Source of the DNA: Isoetes taiwanensis
Taxonomy: Eukaryota > Streptophyta > Lycopodiopsida > Isoetales > Isoetaceae
Direction: 5' to 3'
Length of the DNA: 64,000 bases
Assembly: GCA_021234155.1 (NCBI GenBank)
Contig: JAJEKV010000079.1
Location: 3,878,261 to 3,942,260, forward strand
Below the pieces are notes generated by a model. The model worked only from the letters and a program-made list of their open reading frames with translations, was not told the DNA's origin and ran no database searches. Below are positions 54,610-64,000 of this stretch, in pieces (positions within the stretch are counted from its first letter, which is position 1; every line of letters starts with the position of its first letter). The position numbers and the translations under genes are program-made.

Positions 54610-57600
54610 TGTAAGTTATAGTTTAAGTTCTGCACACATGGATCACAATGTTCATATTCTTGTAGACTACATCTTTATCGAATCTGACATCCATAGTTCA
54701 AAATCAGGAATCCATTACCAGTATTTCTTGTTTTTTTCATGCTATAACCTTATGGACGTATTCATTCTAGACTAAGTTGTGCATCTAACTCCTTCCGTAA
54801 AAACTTCCTAACCCTAGTCAGTGTTTATCCTGGTCCTTATACCATAGCCTATATTTCACATTGTGGCGAGTTATGGCTCTGGAATCTTATCCCTAGAAAT
54901 ACTGGCCATGTTGTTAGAGTGTTCAATGTTCAACTATTTGGCTCTATTCTAATGGTCCACCTTATTCCATTCTTAGGGGGTCTCTAAATAATTACTAAAC
55001 TCTAAGGTTTCTTAATATTCAAATGGTTAGGTTTCCTCTTTTCCTTTCGAAATATTTTCTCTTCTATACATCTTTAGGGTTAGGTTTTCCTTCCCAAAAG
55101 CGCGAGGCCATGATCCCGGCTCAACATGGCGGTAAATGTTCCACATTTACATGTTGATGATGGCTGATGTCACGATTTTGTACAAGTTGTTAAGTCGGTT
55201 CCGCTAGATATTATTATGTATATTGGTTGTAAATCTAAATACGCACTCTTGCTCGATGCTTGATTTAGTATCCTATTATCTTTCCTTGTGCATCAATTCC
55301 GGTTTTAAGAAGTGCATGGGTAGACGAAAAGGGGGCTTCAACAAAGCCACCCTGATCAGAATGGAGGAAGAAAAGTTGAAAGCAGAAAAGAGGAGGAAGA
55401 TTTTTGATTACCACAAGCCAGCAAAAATTCATGGATCTGCTAAGAGCCCCATTATTGTTGAAGGAGAAGGCAGCTCTGCTCAAGCTTTTGCAAATGTTCC
55501 CATGATTGTTTCATGCACTCCAGATGTCCCTAATGATTTTCGGACTGAAGCTCCTACTATTCCAGAAAATCCGACTGTTCCAGCAGCAGATCTGCACCAA
55601 GTCGCCTCTTCAATTCAGGTTTCCTGTGTTTGCATAATTTGCTCCTCAAAATGTGTCCATATCCTCCATAATTCGTATCCTCTTCTTTGATATTCTTACC
55701 CTTATCAACATGTTGGCTCTTACTTCTGTAAATGTAGACTAATATCTTGTATTTTGACTTCTTATTATAACAGTTGTTGCTCACATCTCCTTATTCTACT
55801 CTGGCCCTAGCTTCCAGTTGAGTTATGTTTGCATGTTTCTTGTATTTACTCAGTCTCCTAAATACACTGAGACTTTCCTCCTCAACACAATATGGATCTA
55901 AAATAAAATCCTCCCCGAGTTGTCCTTTTAATAATTTTTTAAGCGGGAATAGGTGTTGCCTTTGTCTACCATATTACACAACTAGTGATCTCTGATCCTA
56001 GCTTATGGTGATTGGTTTCTTTTAGCACTGATATGCAGGCTGAGATCTAAATATTGATGGGGGCTTTTTGATCACCTTGATTTATAATAATTTGCCCTTA
56101 CAATTTTCCTGTATGATCCATTGCTCGTAAATCTTTCTTATGTCATAGACTAATTTGAGATTAGTTCCATTCATTTTCCCTATTCTTAGCTTTTCTTACT
56201 CTTTTCCTGGTCTAGGTTCAGCCTTCTATTTCATTAGCTCTATTTAAGATAAAGTTATGCAGTACAGCTATAATAATTAAATTATCTCGTTTTTAGATTC
56301 CTTTATAGTTTTGGCTGCTCACCATAGTTTTCTAGGAAGTCTACACCAGCCTAGTGCCACTCTTGTATATTTTATCACTGATCTTAGCTTGTGATGATGG
56401 TTCCTAATAATGTGGCTAAGTACAGGATCTATTATGATATCCTTTAACCATTTAATTATAGCAAAAAGTTCTGCTGATTCTAGTTGGTCTTGTGTTGGGA
56501 GCTTTTATGGTAAGCCTAGTCTTTTAAATTGGAAAGGTTTCTTCTATGTAGACCTAGTGAAAGAATTAGTATAGTAAAAAAGGTGGATTGATGCGGACAA
56601 ATGGCCCTGATCCTCTATATATATTAGGCGACTTAGATCTATGTTATGCTCAACTTGAAGGTGTCTAATATTTTAGCTCTCATTGCTCATAATTACAACC
56701 TTGCCTACGAGGAAAAGTTTATCGTTACACGGTATCCATATACGGTTGCTTTGTTCATTGGGCAGAGCTCAAAATAACTGTCTTCAATCATCTAACTACG
56801 CTGGGAATTGCATGGCCTTCTTTGGTGTTATGATGTTTTTGACTTTCTGCAATCATGTCTTTATGTGGTCAGATGTAAACAGAATTGAGGTTATATTTGT
56901 CATTTCATCCTTATCATTTTAAATTTGCTGACTAATATGATGGTTTAGATGGTGAAGGGCGTTAAGCCGGATAGATTTATAGCTTACGATATCTTGGGCA
57001 ATTACCTGTTTCAAGGCTAACTGCTTATGTTTCTATTACGAGTAGCAAATCCTATCCTCCATATAAATGATGGGAGTTGGGTTTATTACGTTGACTCAAA
57101 TAATATCTCTGATGTGGTGACATCCGAAAACTTTTCCTCTGCTATATACTGTTGGTGGAAATATTTTTAGTCATATGGTTCGAAAAAACTATTATTCTCA
57201 TGCTTTGTTATCTCCCATGTTCTATTTTCTGTCATAAGTTTTGGATATTATAAACATACAATTTTAAACTTGTAGTAGCGTGAAAGTACACTTTTGACTT
57301 TGCGATATTAAAGTTCTTTAAATTTTCATAATTATAAGTGTCTTTGGTTTATGGTTTTGTTAATCTAACGACTTATAGTTGTTACTCTCTTATAATTCTA
57401 TTTGTTTGTGTCCTTTTTAGTTGTACTTCGATTTTTGCTTGTTAAGCTGTTTGTCATAATCGCACTTAGACAAATGTTTTCCTTTTGTCTCCGTTTGCCC
57501 ATTATCTATTAATTTGAGTTCTTTGAAAGTTTAATTTTTTCCATTGTCTTCTTATGTCCTTTTTAGTTCTTAGGGAGTACTTTCTTGTGGGCATTCCTAA

Positions 57601-57785
57601 TTTCTTTTAACTCGATGAAGTCCTTTGTGTTTGTACTACATTTGGTTTTTATTAGAATTCAACTTACTCAATCGGAACTTAGTCTGAACTCACACACAGT
57701 CTAACTAAGAAATTTGCTGTTGGAAAGTCTTTTTAGTTTCCAAAAGAGGTTAGTCTATAAGGCTTAAGGTCACATTTCTGGTGGG
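54610..57785. repeat. 3.2-kb direct repeat Q, copy 2
   Basis: Second copy of 47361-50520, direct orientation. Differences are concentrated in short messy clusters. It retains a longer exon-like frame at 55304-55616. Confidence 0.9.
55304..55616 (+). CDS. Exon-like ORF in repeat Q copy 2, function unknown
   Basis: An open frame from KCMGRRKGGFNKATLIRMEE through a basic stretch (KLKAEKRRKIFDYHKPAK) and an acidic/Pro-rich part (VPNDFRTEAPTIPENPT) to SSIQ, where the DNA reads CAG|GTTTCC, a possible splice donor. Upstream the frame stays open to about 55,223. In copy 1 the same frame is broken and the donor-like site is changed. No domain is recognised. It may be an exon of the decayed locus downstream. 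Confidence 0.35.
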
Positions 57786-57786
57786 G

Positions 57787-57804
57787 TTTTTTTTTTTTTT
57801 TTTT
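57787..57804 (+). repeat. Poly(T) tract after repeat Q copy 2
   Basis: About 18 T residues directly after the end of similarity with copy 1. Confidence 0.85.
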
Positions 57805-58187
57805 GCGAAATGAATCGTCTTGTTATTGTCAAGTTTTGCCATTGTCAAGTGATATTAGTGAGATACATACGGATGTATTGATGAGGTTGCAGGTCTTTGA
57901 TAAAAGCATCCTTGCACTTGCAGATTCCTAAAGCCACTTTTAGGAATTGGGTTAATAAACATATGTCTTGAGAAGTTTGAAGCAACTCAGGAGAGCATTT
58001 GAAATGAACTTTGTGAATTGGTACATGCAAATGTGTGATGAGGTTGAGGAAATATAGGTGAGATGTCCATGAGCAGTGCAAAGGAATGTTGTGAAATTGA
58101 TTGCTTTGCTTCTTTTGTCATGACATCGTATCTTTAACTAGGAACCCGAGCTTGACAAAAACTTTCCAATTTCTTTCAAGGTTTATG
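57805..58187. other. Unassigned sequence
   Basis: No gene is supported; no match to the equivalent position near copy 1. Confidence 0.4.
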
Positions 58188-58420
58188 CTTTTTATTTATT
58201 GGTGTTGTGACAACAATGGAGAATAGGCAAATGGTCCAAATATATAGCATGGTCGAATGTCAAGGACCCATAAAAAACCTTGGGTGTATATTTTCCCAAG
58301 CCATCAAAAATCTTCAACGATTCATTTTCTTTGAAAGGACTGGGAGGCACATATACAACCATGTTCTTGGATCTATATAGGATCATAAACATAAACGTAC
58401 AATCTGGTACTCTTTTTTCT
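58188..58420 (-). repeat. Repeat P, copy 2
   Basis: Second copy of 47079-47350. The minus-strand frame (58392-58192) is open for 66 codons with YRSKNMVVYVPPSPFKENES and GKYTPKVFYGSL, better preserved than copy 1. Similarity ends at tactctttttt, where copy 1 runs into its poly(T). Confidence 0.6.
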
Positions 58421-58473
58421 GAATGGAGAAATCGTCTTCAGAAACCTTGTTTTGGGCGCAGGAATAAAGGAGA

Positions 58474-58660
58474 TGAAGTGCAAAAATCTCGCCCTTGCCA
58501 CAGTAATCTCTGCTCCACAGTGCTATAAATCAGCCTACCAGGAAAACCAAAATTGTCTGCTGCAGAAACTGAAGTGCAAAAATGTCGCCCTTGCAGCACA
58601 GTAAGCTCTGCTCCACAGTTCTAATTGTCTGCTGCAGAAACCAAAATTGTCTGCTGCAGA
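58474..58660. repeat. Tandem duplication upstream of the U1 gene
   Basis: A unit beginning gaagtgcaaaaat and ending ctgctccacag occurs at about 58474-58518 and 58570-58618, with period near 96. The word attgtctgctgcagaaa occurs three times between 58551 and 58665. Confidence 0.85.
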
Positions 58661-58698
58661 AACTGTGCTATGCTGCTGCCAAACTGAGGGGATCAAAT

Positions 58699-58709
58699 AT
58701 CCCACAGGA
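58699..58709 (+). promoter_or_regulatory. Upstream sequence element (USE) of the U1 gene
   Basis: atcccacagga matches the plant snRNA USE consensus RTCCCACATCG at the first eight positions, 71 to 61 bases before the RNA start, the expected place. Confidence 0.7.
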
Positions 58710-58739
58710 ATATCTAGCAGAAGAAGACAACGGAGGATG

Positions 58740-58745
58740 ATAAAA
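58740..58745 (+). promoter_or_regulatory. TATA-like box of the U1 gene
   Basis: ataaaa at -30 to -25. Its start is 41 bases from the USE start, the longer of the two plant USE-TATA spacings, which specifies RNA polymerase II as expected for U1. Confidence 0.6.
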
Positions 58746-58769
58746 CAAAAGGAGAGGGCACATTGCACC

Positions 58770-58924
58770 ATACTTACCTGGGCGGGGTTTATCGGTGATC
58801 AGAAAGGCCGATGGCCTAAGATGGTTTGCGCCATTGCACCAGGGCGTGGACATCTTGCTTGTCTCCTCAAGGAGAGTGCACGTCTCATAATTTGTGATAG
58901 TGGGGCTCGCGTTCGCTGACCCTT
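58770..58924 (+). ncRNA. U1 spliceosomal snRNA gene (possibly a variant)
   Basis: U1 RNA base-pairs with the 5' splice site in pre-mRNA and nucleates the U1 snRNP. The 5' end atacttacctg is the exact splice-site-recognition sequence. Stem-loop I follows with gatcagaaag (the U1-70K loop is normally GATCANGAAG). Stem-loop II has the gcgcc/ggcgt stem and loop attgcac, the U1A-binding heptamer. Stem-loop III is a perfect tctcc-tcaa-ggaga hairpin. The Sm site is ataatttgtgat, and a terminal gcgttcgc resembles stem-loop IV. About 155 bases, close to the usual plant U1 length. USE and TATA are correctly placed upstream, and a 3'-box-like sequence lies downstream. Stem-loop IV pairs poorly, so a variant gene or young pseudogene is possible. 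Confidence 0.85.
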
Positions 58925-58935
58925 CTCTAATGAAT

Positions 58936-58947
58936 CAACCAGTATTT
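58936..58947 (+). terminator. 3'-box-like element of the U1 gene
   Basis: caaccagtattt, about a dozen bases after the RNA end, matches the CA-N3-10-AGTNN core of the plant snRNA 3' processing box but not the final AA. Confidence 0.45.
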
Positions 58948-61794
58948 CATATTTGTGTTATTGAAGCTGGTCTAAGCTCTGGTGTCAAGTTGAAGCTGGT
59001 TTAAGTTCTGGTGTCAAATTTTAACAGATAAGTAAATTAAACTTTGAAGTCTTCTCTGAGAAAGAACATAGTCTTGAAGTCTCCTGAGGTGTGTTCATTG
59101 TGACAAGCATCCAAAGTATAAAGGAGTTGGGAGTATAAAGGAAGTTTAGTTAAATTTAAGATCTTCTGAAGATCGTTTGTATGTGTTACTTCCATCTTAG
59201 AAATATATGGCTACCTCCTCCTTGCTGCATAGCTTTTACAGGAATACCTACATTATACTTCTTTAATATTACGTGGTGGTATGTGATCGTATGCTCGCAT
59301 GTGTTATCTTTCCCGTCTCAGCTAAGCAGTTTTACAAGAATATCTATATTATACTTCTTTGATATTACCTGGTGACTGCAACTGCATGACGATGCATTTT
59401 GGTATGAATTTTCATCATCCGGACATGAATTAAGATTGTTCAGATCATTGTTGACAAAGAGAGCGAAAGACAATGCTCTTGATATAAAGTTTCAGAGGCA
59501 GAAAACTACAGCTTATTAGAGGTAGAATTCCCGGTGTAATGACTGGAAAATGTTATTATGGATGCTGGGATTACAAAGTGTCTCGTGCAATGCAAATGTA
59601 TGAGACATTTTAGTTGTTCGTTTGAATTCTTCATTGTATGGTAATATAATGCTGAAAACTACGTTTGAAAGGTACTGTTTTATGTTTGACTTGACTTTTA
59701 GACGAGTTGCCTATAAAGACTCATCTTATAATTTTTAAACGTTGTGTAGAATGGTCGTGAGATGCCACCTGAAAAGGCCGGTATCTGCAAAAGTGTTAAC
59801 GACAAGCCATTGATCATTTTCAACATGCATATTAACGTGTCTGATTGCAGTAGTGGTTCTTTGAGGTTGGCATTAGAAAGGGCTGTAATTTTTAAGAGGA
59901 GACAAATCATTGTGGAGATAGGTTCCATGTTCTAACTAGCACCAAGACTATCGACGCAGAAAGAGAGATGCTGCGAGATTATTCTCTGTACATTAGTACT
60001 TATGCCGGTGGCAGAGGAACAAATGCACCAATCGGTTGTGTTAGAGGTGCTTTACGCGTATTGGTTGTTAGAGGTGCTTTGCCAACGTCGGTTTTATCTT
60101 ATGGAGGAGAAAATTCTGGTTGCAGTTCTTGACCGGCGAAGTGCGCTTACCTGCCGAGGCGCCATTATGCTCAGTCGGTTCCGGTTTGGCGGCCGCGTTA
60201 TCAATAACTGTGCACTTCACGGTTTAAGCGGAATCAGGTATTTTGCTTGATCCGGCTCTATCACGAGAATCCGTCTTCCTCTCTTCATCAAACTAGTAAA
60301 AAGAAGAGGAAGAACCAGCGATTGGAGGGGCTTTTGAAGGCATTTCAAGCCGTCGAGGCTGCAAGGATCGACCAAAGATTTTTAGCTCCATGCGCAGTTT
60401 GGCAACGGTTTTGGCCAAATACCACTTTTGGCGAAACACCACTTCCAGCGTGGGTGTTTACGGGCGTCCGAAACACCATATAGGCAAATTGACCGAAGAA
60501 ACAGGATCACGATATCTGGAAGCCCGGAAGTTCCTGACCAAAACCACGTCCAAGTCTTTGGTTATTGTCAAAATGAAGCTGAGATACCCTAACTTTATCC
60601 AGCGAGTTTCATTTCAGAAACAGAAGTGAGGTTGGTTGTGAACATCTTGAGATCTTTGTACCTTCACGGGAAAACATTCTTCTCTTGAGAGAATAATCTC
60701 ATTTGAGTAGAAGCTATCGCTTTCAAAATTATAGAGTAGCAGATATGAATTTGCATTTCAATATTCGCTTAACTTAAAACAACGATGACCTTAACTTGGA
60801 TTTCCTATTTCAAAATAGTCACATATCATCTCAATGAAAGATCTTTGGATCTATGGAGCATTCAGTTTGCCATCTGCCTCAACCAAAACCAGTAAAATTT
60901 TGTAAACAAGCTCAGTTCATTGAAGGGGTAACCACGAACCTTTAATGTCAATAAGAACATGTAAAGATTTTGTAGATGTTCTCTTGGGGATATCAAGTTC
61001 ATGATTTCGTCTAAAGATCTAACAACATGGTTGGCTGGCATACAGCCTTAGATGTGCATCCCAATCCGCTCAAAGGAACCTGAGCATTGGCAGACCTCAG
61101 CGCGTGATCAGAAGGAGTCGGCTCATTTTCCTTCTTCAGCGTGACCTAAAAAGAAAGGCAATGGCGCTTTACACCCCATTTTGCCATCAAATTTGCCCTT
61201 GAAGATCAGGCATTTATTCGCTAGCTTTGTAGTGTAACTCAAAAGATCCGCATCATCAGCATTTCCAGCGTTATCTATCTGCAGCTGTTTGGTCGAGGCA
61301 CGGGAGCTGGACGACATGCATAGCACGATAAGTGATCTCTCCCCTTATAATGGCACTTTGAGTTAACATTTTCCGCACTAACGGCAGTAACACCTCTAGA
61401 TTATGCAACGACAATGTTTTGCAGAGCTTTAAAATTGTACAGGCTCATGAACCTAGCAGCAGGAAGCCCTGCTGAGTCCTGCCTTCATTAATCTTGAATA
61501 CCGTTTGATGGACCTAATTCGAGCAGAAGGAAAATGCATCCGTGCTTATATTATTGATTATGAGCTTCAAATGGATCTTTTGATTGTGTCTGTTACTTGT
61601 ATGGAAAGTGCAATAAGCATAGGTATGCCTGGAGGCTGAGTAATCAATCTCCCATAGAGACATTGTATCTTGGAATGCAATATTTTCTGCTTATGCCCCA
61701 GAATGAAGAAGATTCTATTATGAGCTTGGTCTTTTTAGATAAATATATACCTGGAGGGAGATAAAAGACAGATTCAGCTACGTTTGCCAGTATT
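58948..61794. other. Unassigned sequence with short repeats
   Basis: No secure gene. A tandem duplication of about 50 bp (words ttttacaggaata / ttttacaagaata, attatacttcttt and atattac.tggtg) lies at about 59236-59284 and 59329-59375. The slightly GC-richer 60000-60630 has overlapping frames without motif. A repeat shared with 63215-63360 lies at about 60955-61100. Confidence 0.4.
60955..61100 (+). repeat. Diverged repeat R, copy 1
   Basis: Shares with 63215-63360 the words aagaacat, aagatttt/aagattta, gggatatc, aagttcatgattt, aacatggttg and atgtgcatcccaatccgc in the same order. Confidence 0.75.
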
Positions 61795-62320
61795 CTTAAT
61801 ACTTGCTGCAGCCAGATGCTGCAAAAGATGCAAACAGCTCTCCATGTTTGTGTGTCTGATAGAGCTTGAGTCTGATACTTGTTGGTACAGCACTTACGTG
61901 GACCATGATTACTTGGAAAGTGTGGTAGTCTCGAAGATGCACAAGAATGTTTAATAAAATGCTGAAGAGGAATGTTGTTTCATGGAATGCAATTGTACAT
62001 TCGCATGGGGAACGATAAGGAAGCACTTATTTACTTCCATCAAATGCAACTGGAAGGCCAAGTTCCAAACAAATCTCTTTTCAATACATGTGCCAGCATT
62101 AACGAATGGGATGTAGATACATACTTTGATCATGGAGAATGGGTATGAAATAGATGTTTAACTGTGGGAAATGCTCTTATAAATATGTACAGCGGATGTG
62201 AACACAGAATGCACAAAGTGTTTAATAAAATGCCTGTTAGGGACATGATATCATGGAATGTTTGGTTGCGGATATGGCAGACAGGAATGCATATATACAC
62301 ATGAAGCCATTGAACTGTTT
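61795..62320 (+). pseudogene. PPR (PLS-type) pseudogene fragment
   Basis: PPR proteins bind organellar RNA through repeated helical hairpins. Fragments in changing frames match PLS-class repeats: KCGSLEDA (near 61925), then RNVVSWNAIV (near 61968), EALIYFHQMQLEGQVPNKSL and NTCASINEWD (62020-62115), VGNALINMYSGCEHRMHKVF (near 62165) and NKMPVRDMISWNV (near 62225). Frame changes occur near 61945 and 61995, and there is a stop near 62147. About two and a half repeats remain, with no start and no E/DYW end, so this is a decayed fragment. Confidence 0.85.
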
Positions 62321-64000
62321 GAAGTAATAGGCTGCTAGATCTAGGCAGTGAAAGGGCTAACGGTCATCAGGTGATTCAGACATCATGCCTGGATGTCAAG
62401 TCACATCAATCTGCATTGCCTTCAATAATAGGTACGCCAAAATCACCCTGAAATCAGTGCTCTGGGTTACCGCGCGAGCTCTCAAAGACCTGCAAGATTG
62501 TGGTAATGGGGATGCAGCCCTTTGAACCATGAACAATATCTAAATACATGGCAGTATATTCTAAATATATATATGGAAGGACAGGACGTCTGCAGCAGCT
62601 TGAAATTATCCATTTTCTCGTATTAGGTGTGCTGAGGCAAGAAAGCCAATGTGATGATGTTACGGAAGCTTTTTAACTCTTCTTTTGCTTTGTTGCCTTT
62701 TATGCAGGATTTGCTATGTTCATTGCATGTTCGCCTTCTAATGTGGTGGTGCAATTTTCTTATTTCACCATGCCGAAGGAACCCTCTAGAAACGTAGGCG
62801 GCACCTTCTTATTAAGGTGCATTTTAAATTAATTTTCTAGCTCATCACAACGGTACCATGCCCGACCAGACTAGCTGATTTGAATATTCTGCACAAAAAT
62901 CAGTTTGCTCCAAAGTTAAAGTCTATGTTGGTACCTGGGAAAATATAACAATATCCTCAGCCTTCGGAAACCTCCATCGTTGCTTAATCTATTGCCATAT
63001 TCAACGATTTTTACACCTTTGTAATATCCAGGTGCTTTCAAGAAGCACCGGACTATTTGAAAAGTTTGTTTCTCGACTTGCAAGCACTTTGTTACCAACA
63101 GGACAATATATGATCTATATTTCTGTCATGACCACCAGGTACCTCAACCAAACCAAGAATTTTTAGCAAGTTCCTCCGGCTCATGGAAGATGAAAAATCA
63201 CAAGACAATGTATGTTAATAAAGAACATATCAAGATTTATAATTTTCTATCTTGGGATATCCAAGTTCATGATTTTTCAGATTCAACATGGTTGTGGCAT
63301 AAAAGTTTAAATGTGCATCCCAATCCGCCAGAACCCTCGAACGTTGGCATACCAAGGCCATACTTCAAACCATTAATAATATGCCATGTGTTGGCCACGT
63401 AAATGAGGCTAATCGCTAATGAACAAGAGAAAGATTGGAGAAAACGCCGCGACCGACCACGTATGTGAGTGTTGTTTGGTGATTTATGGCCAATGCATAT
63501 GTTTTACTTGTTTCCTGGAATTCTTTCAATGGACCATGGGTTTTTCACCATCGGTGTTCTGACAGACCGAAATATTCCTGAGCCAAACTCGAAGAAAAGC
63601 TTGATGTAACGAAGAAAGGCATTTGAGGTCGAGGTCAAAAGACGGATCTAAATTACGTAGATGGGTGGTCCCTGCAATCAAGACAGGTCGCCAGGCCACC
63701 TCCAATGGAAGCGCGAATTATACTGAGGCCCGAGTGCACCAAGATAACTTTATTATGATGTGAACCATATTGATTCGTGGGATGCCTCTTTGGGGTCATG
63801 GAACACGAGATTCAATTGGGGAGAAAATTAGTTTCAATATAGCTCCGTGGGTTATCCAAAGAGAGGGTGCTTTTGGGCTCAAAATTTGTCGCACGAAAAC
63901 CAATAATTCCCTTCCACCGTGTCATGACAAGGCACTCCAGGAAGATTAGGCATCGAGGAGAATGAATTTTCACAAGAGAAAAATAGGGGACCAAATTGTT
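62321..64000. other. Unassigned sequence to the window end
   Basis: No gene or RNA is recognised. It includes the second copy of repeat R and otherwise only short frames on both strands. Confidence 0.4.
63215..63360 (+). repeat. Diverged repeat R, copy 2
   Basis: Direct-orientation partner of 60955-61100, separated by about 2.26 kb. Identity is moderate, with small indels. Confidence 0.75.

Noticed and set aside
58647-58919. 90-codon ORF over the U1 gene
   Set aside because: The sequence is explained base by base as U1 RNA and its promoter; no protein features.
1-64000. CRISPR arrays, prokaryotic operons or phage-like systems
   Set aside because: No spaced short direct repeats of that kind, no ribosome binding sites and no prokaryotic gene order; all evidence is plant nuclear.

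Overview
The window is nuclear DNA from a land plant. Evidence: plant-type LTR retrotransposons (Ty1/copia with an initiator-Met primer site, and Athila/Tat-like Ty3/gypsy), an L1 LINE with the plant zf-RVT C-terminus, a PLS-type PPR pseudogene, and a U1 snRNA gene with the plant USE/TATA promoter spacing. Almost all of the DNA is mobile elements in various states of decay, separated by AT-rich DNA with few or no genes. This density of old nested elements would fit a large genome such as a gymnosperm, but I cannot fix the taxon from sequence alone. No intact cellular protein-coding gene is evident.

Layout. 1-1,656: a 229-bp-period tandem duplication and a trihelix/SANT-like exon fragment. 1,660-10,908: a Ty3/gypsy element (element 1) inserted into that exon; its LTRs differ at 2 of 804 bases, yet gag-pol is riddled with stops and frameshifts. 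It has an RNase H-like domain upstream of the reverse transcriptase. About 12,060-13,595: the 3' half of a LINE with a (TATTC)n tail, then a 322-bp MITE (13,674-13,995). 15,505-15,909: two possible minus-strand exons.

16,509-39,561 is a four-deep nest. A Ty1/copia element (LTRs 16,509-16,699 and 39,311-39,561) carries a 660-bp hAT-like MITE (19,031-19,690) in its integrase/RT region. Its RT/RNase H region is split by a second Ty3/gypsy element (21,034-38,487, duplicated target atcac). The 3' LTR of that gypsy is itself split by a nearly full-length L1 LINE on the minus strand (31,965-38,310, 15-16-bp target duplication). Every junction is precise enough to order the insertions. The gypsy has three CCHC knuckles in gag, a large coiled-coil ORF between pol and the 3' LTR, and an antisense ORF behind a TATA box.

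39,562-47,078: a (TATTC)n array, a tRNA-derived multimeric SINE (41,722-42,045) with a 12-bp target duplication, and the 5' half of the same LINE family found at 12 kb, on the minus strand. 47,079-58,420: a diverged 3.2-kb direct repeat (47,361-50,520 and 54,610-57,785) with an associated 0.25-kb repeat, flanking a degenerate protein-coding region of unknown family. 58,699-58,950: a U1 snRNA gene with promoter and 3'-box-like sequence, the most likely functional cellular gene here. The remainder is AT-rich, with a PPR pseudogene at about 61,795-62,320 and a diverged repeat pair.
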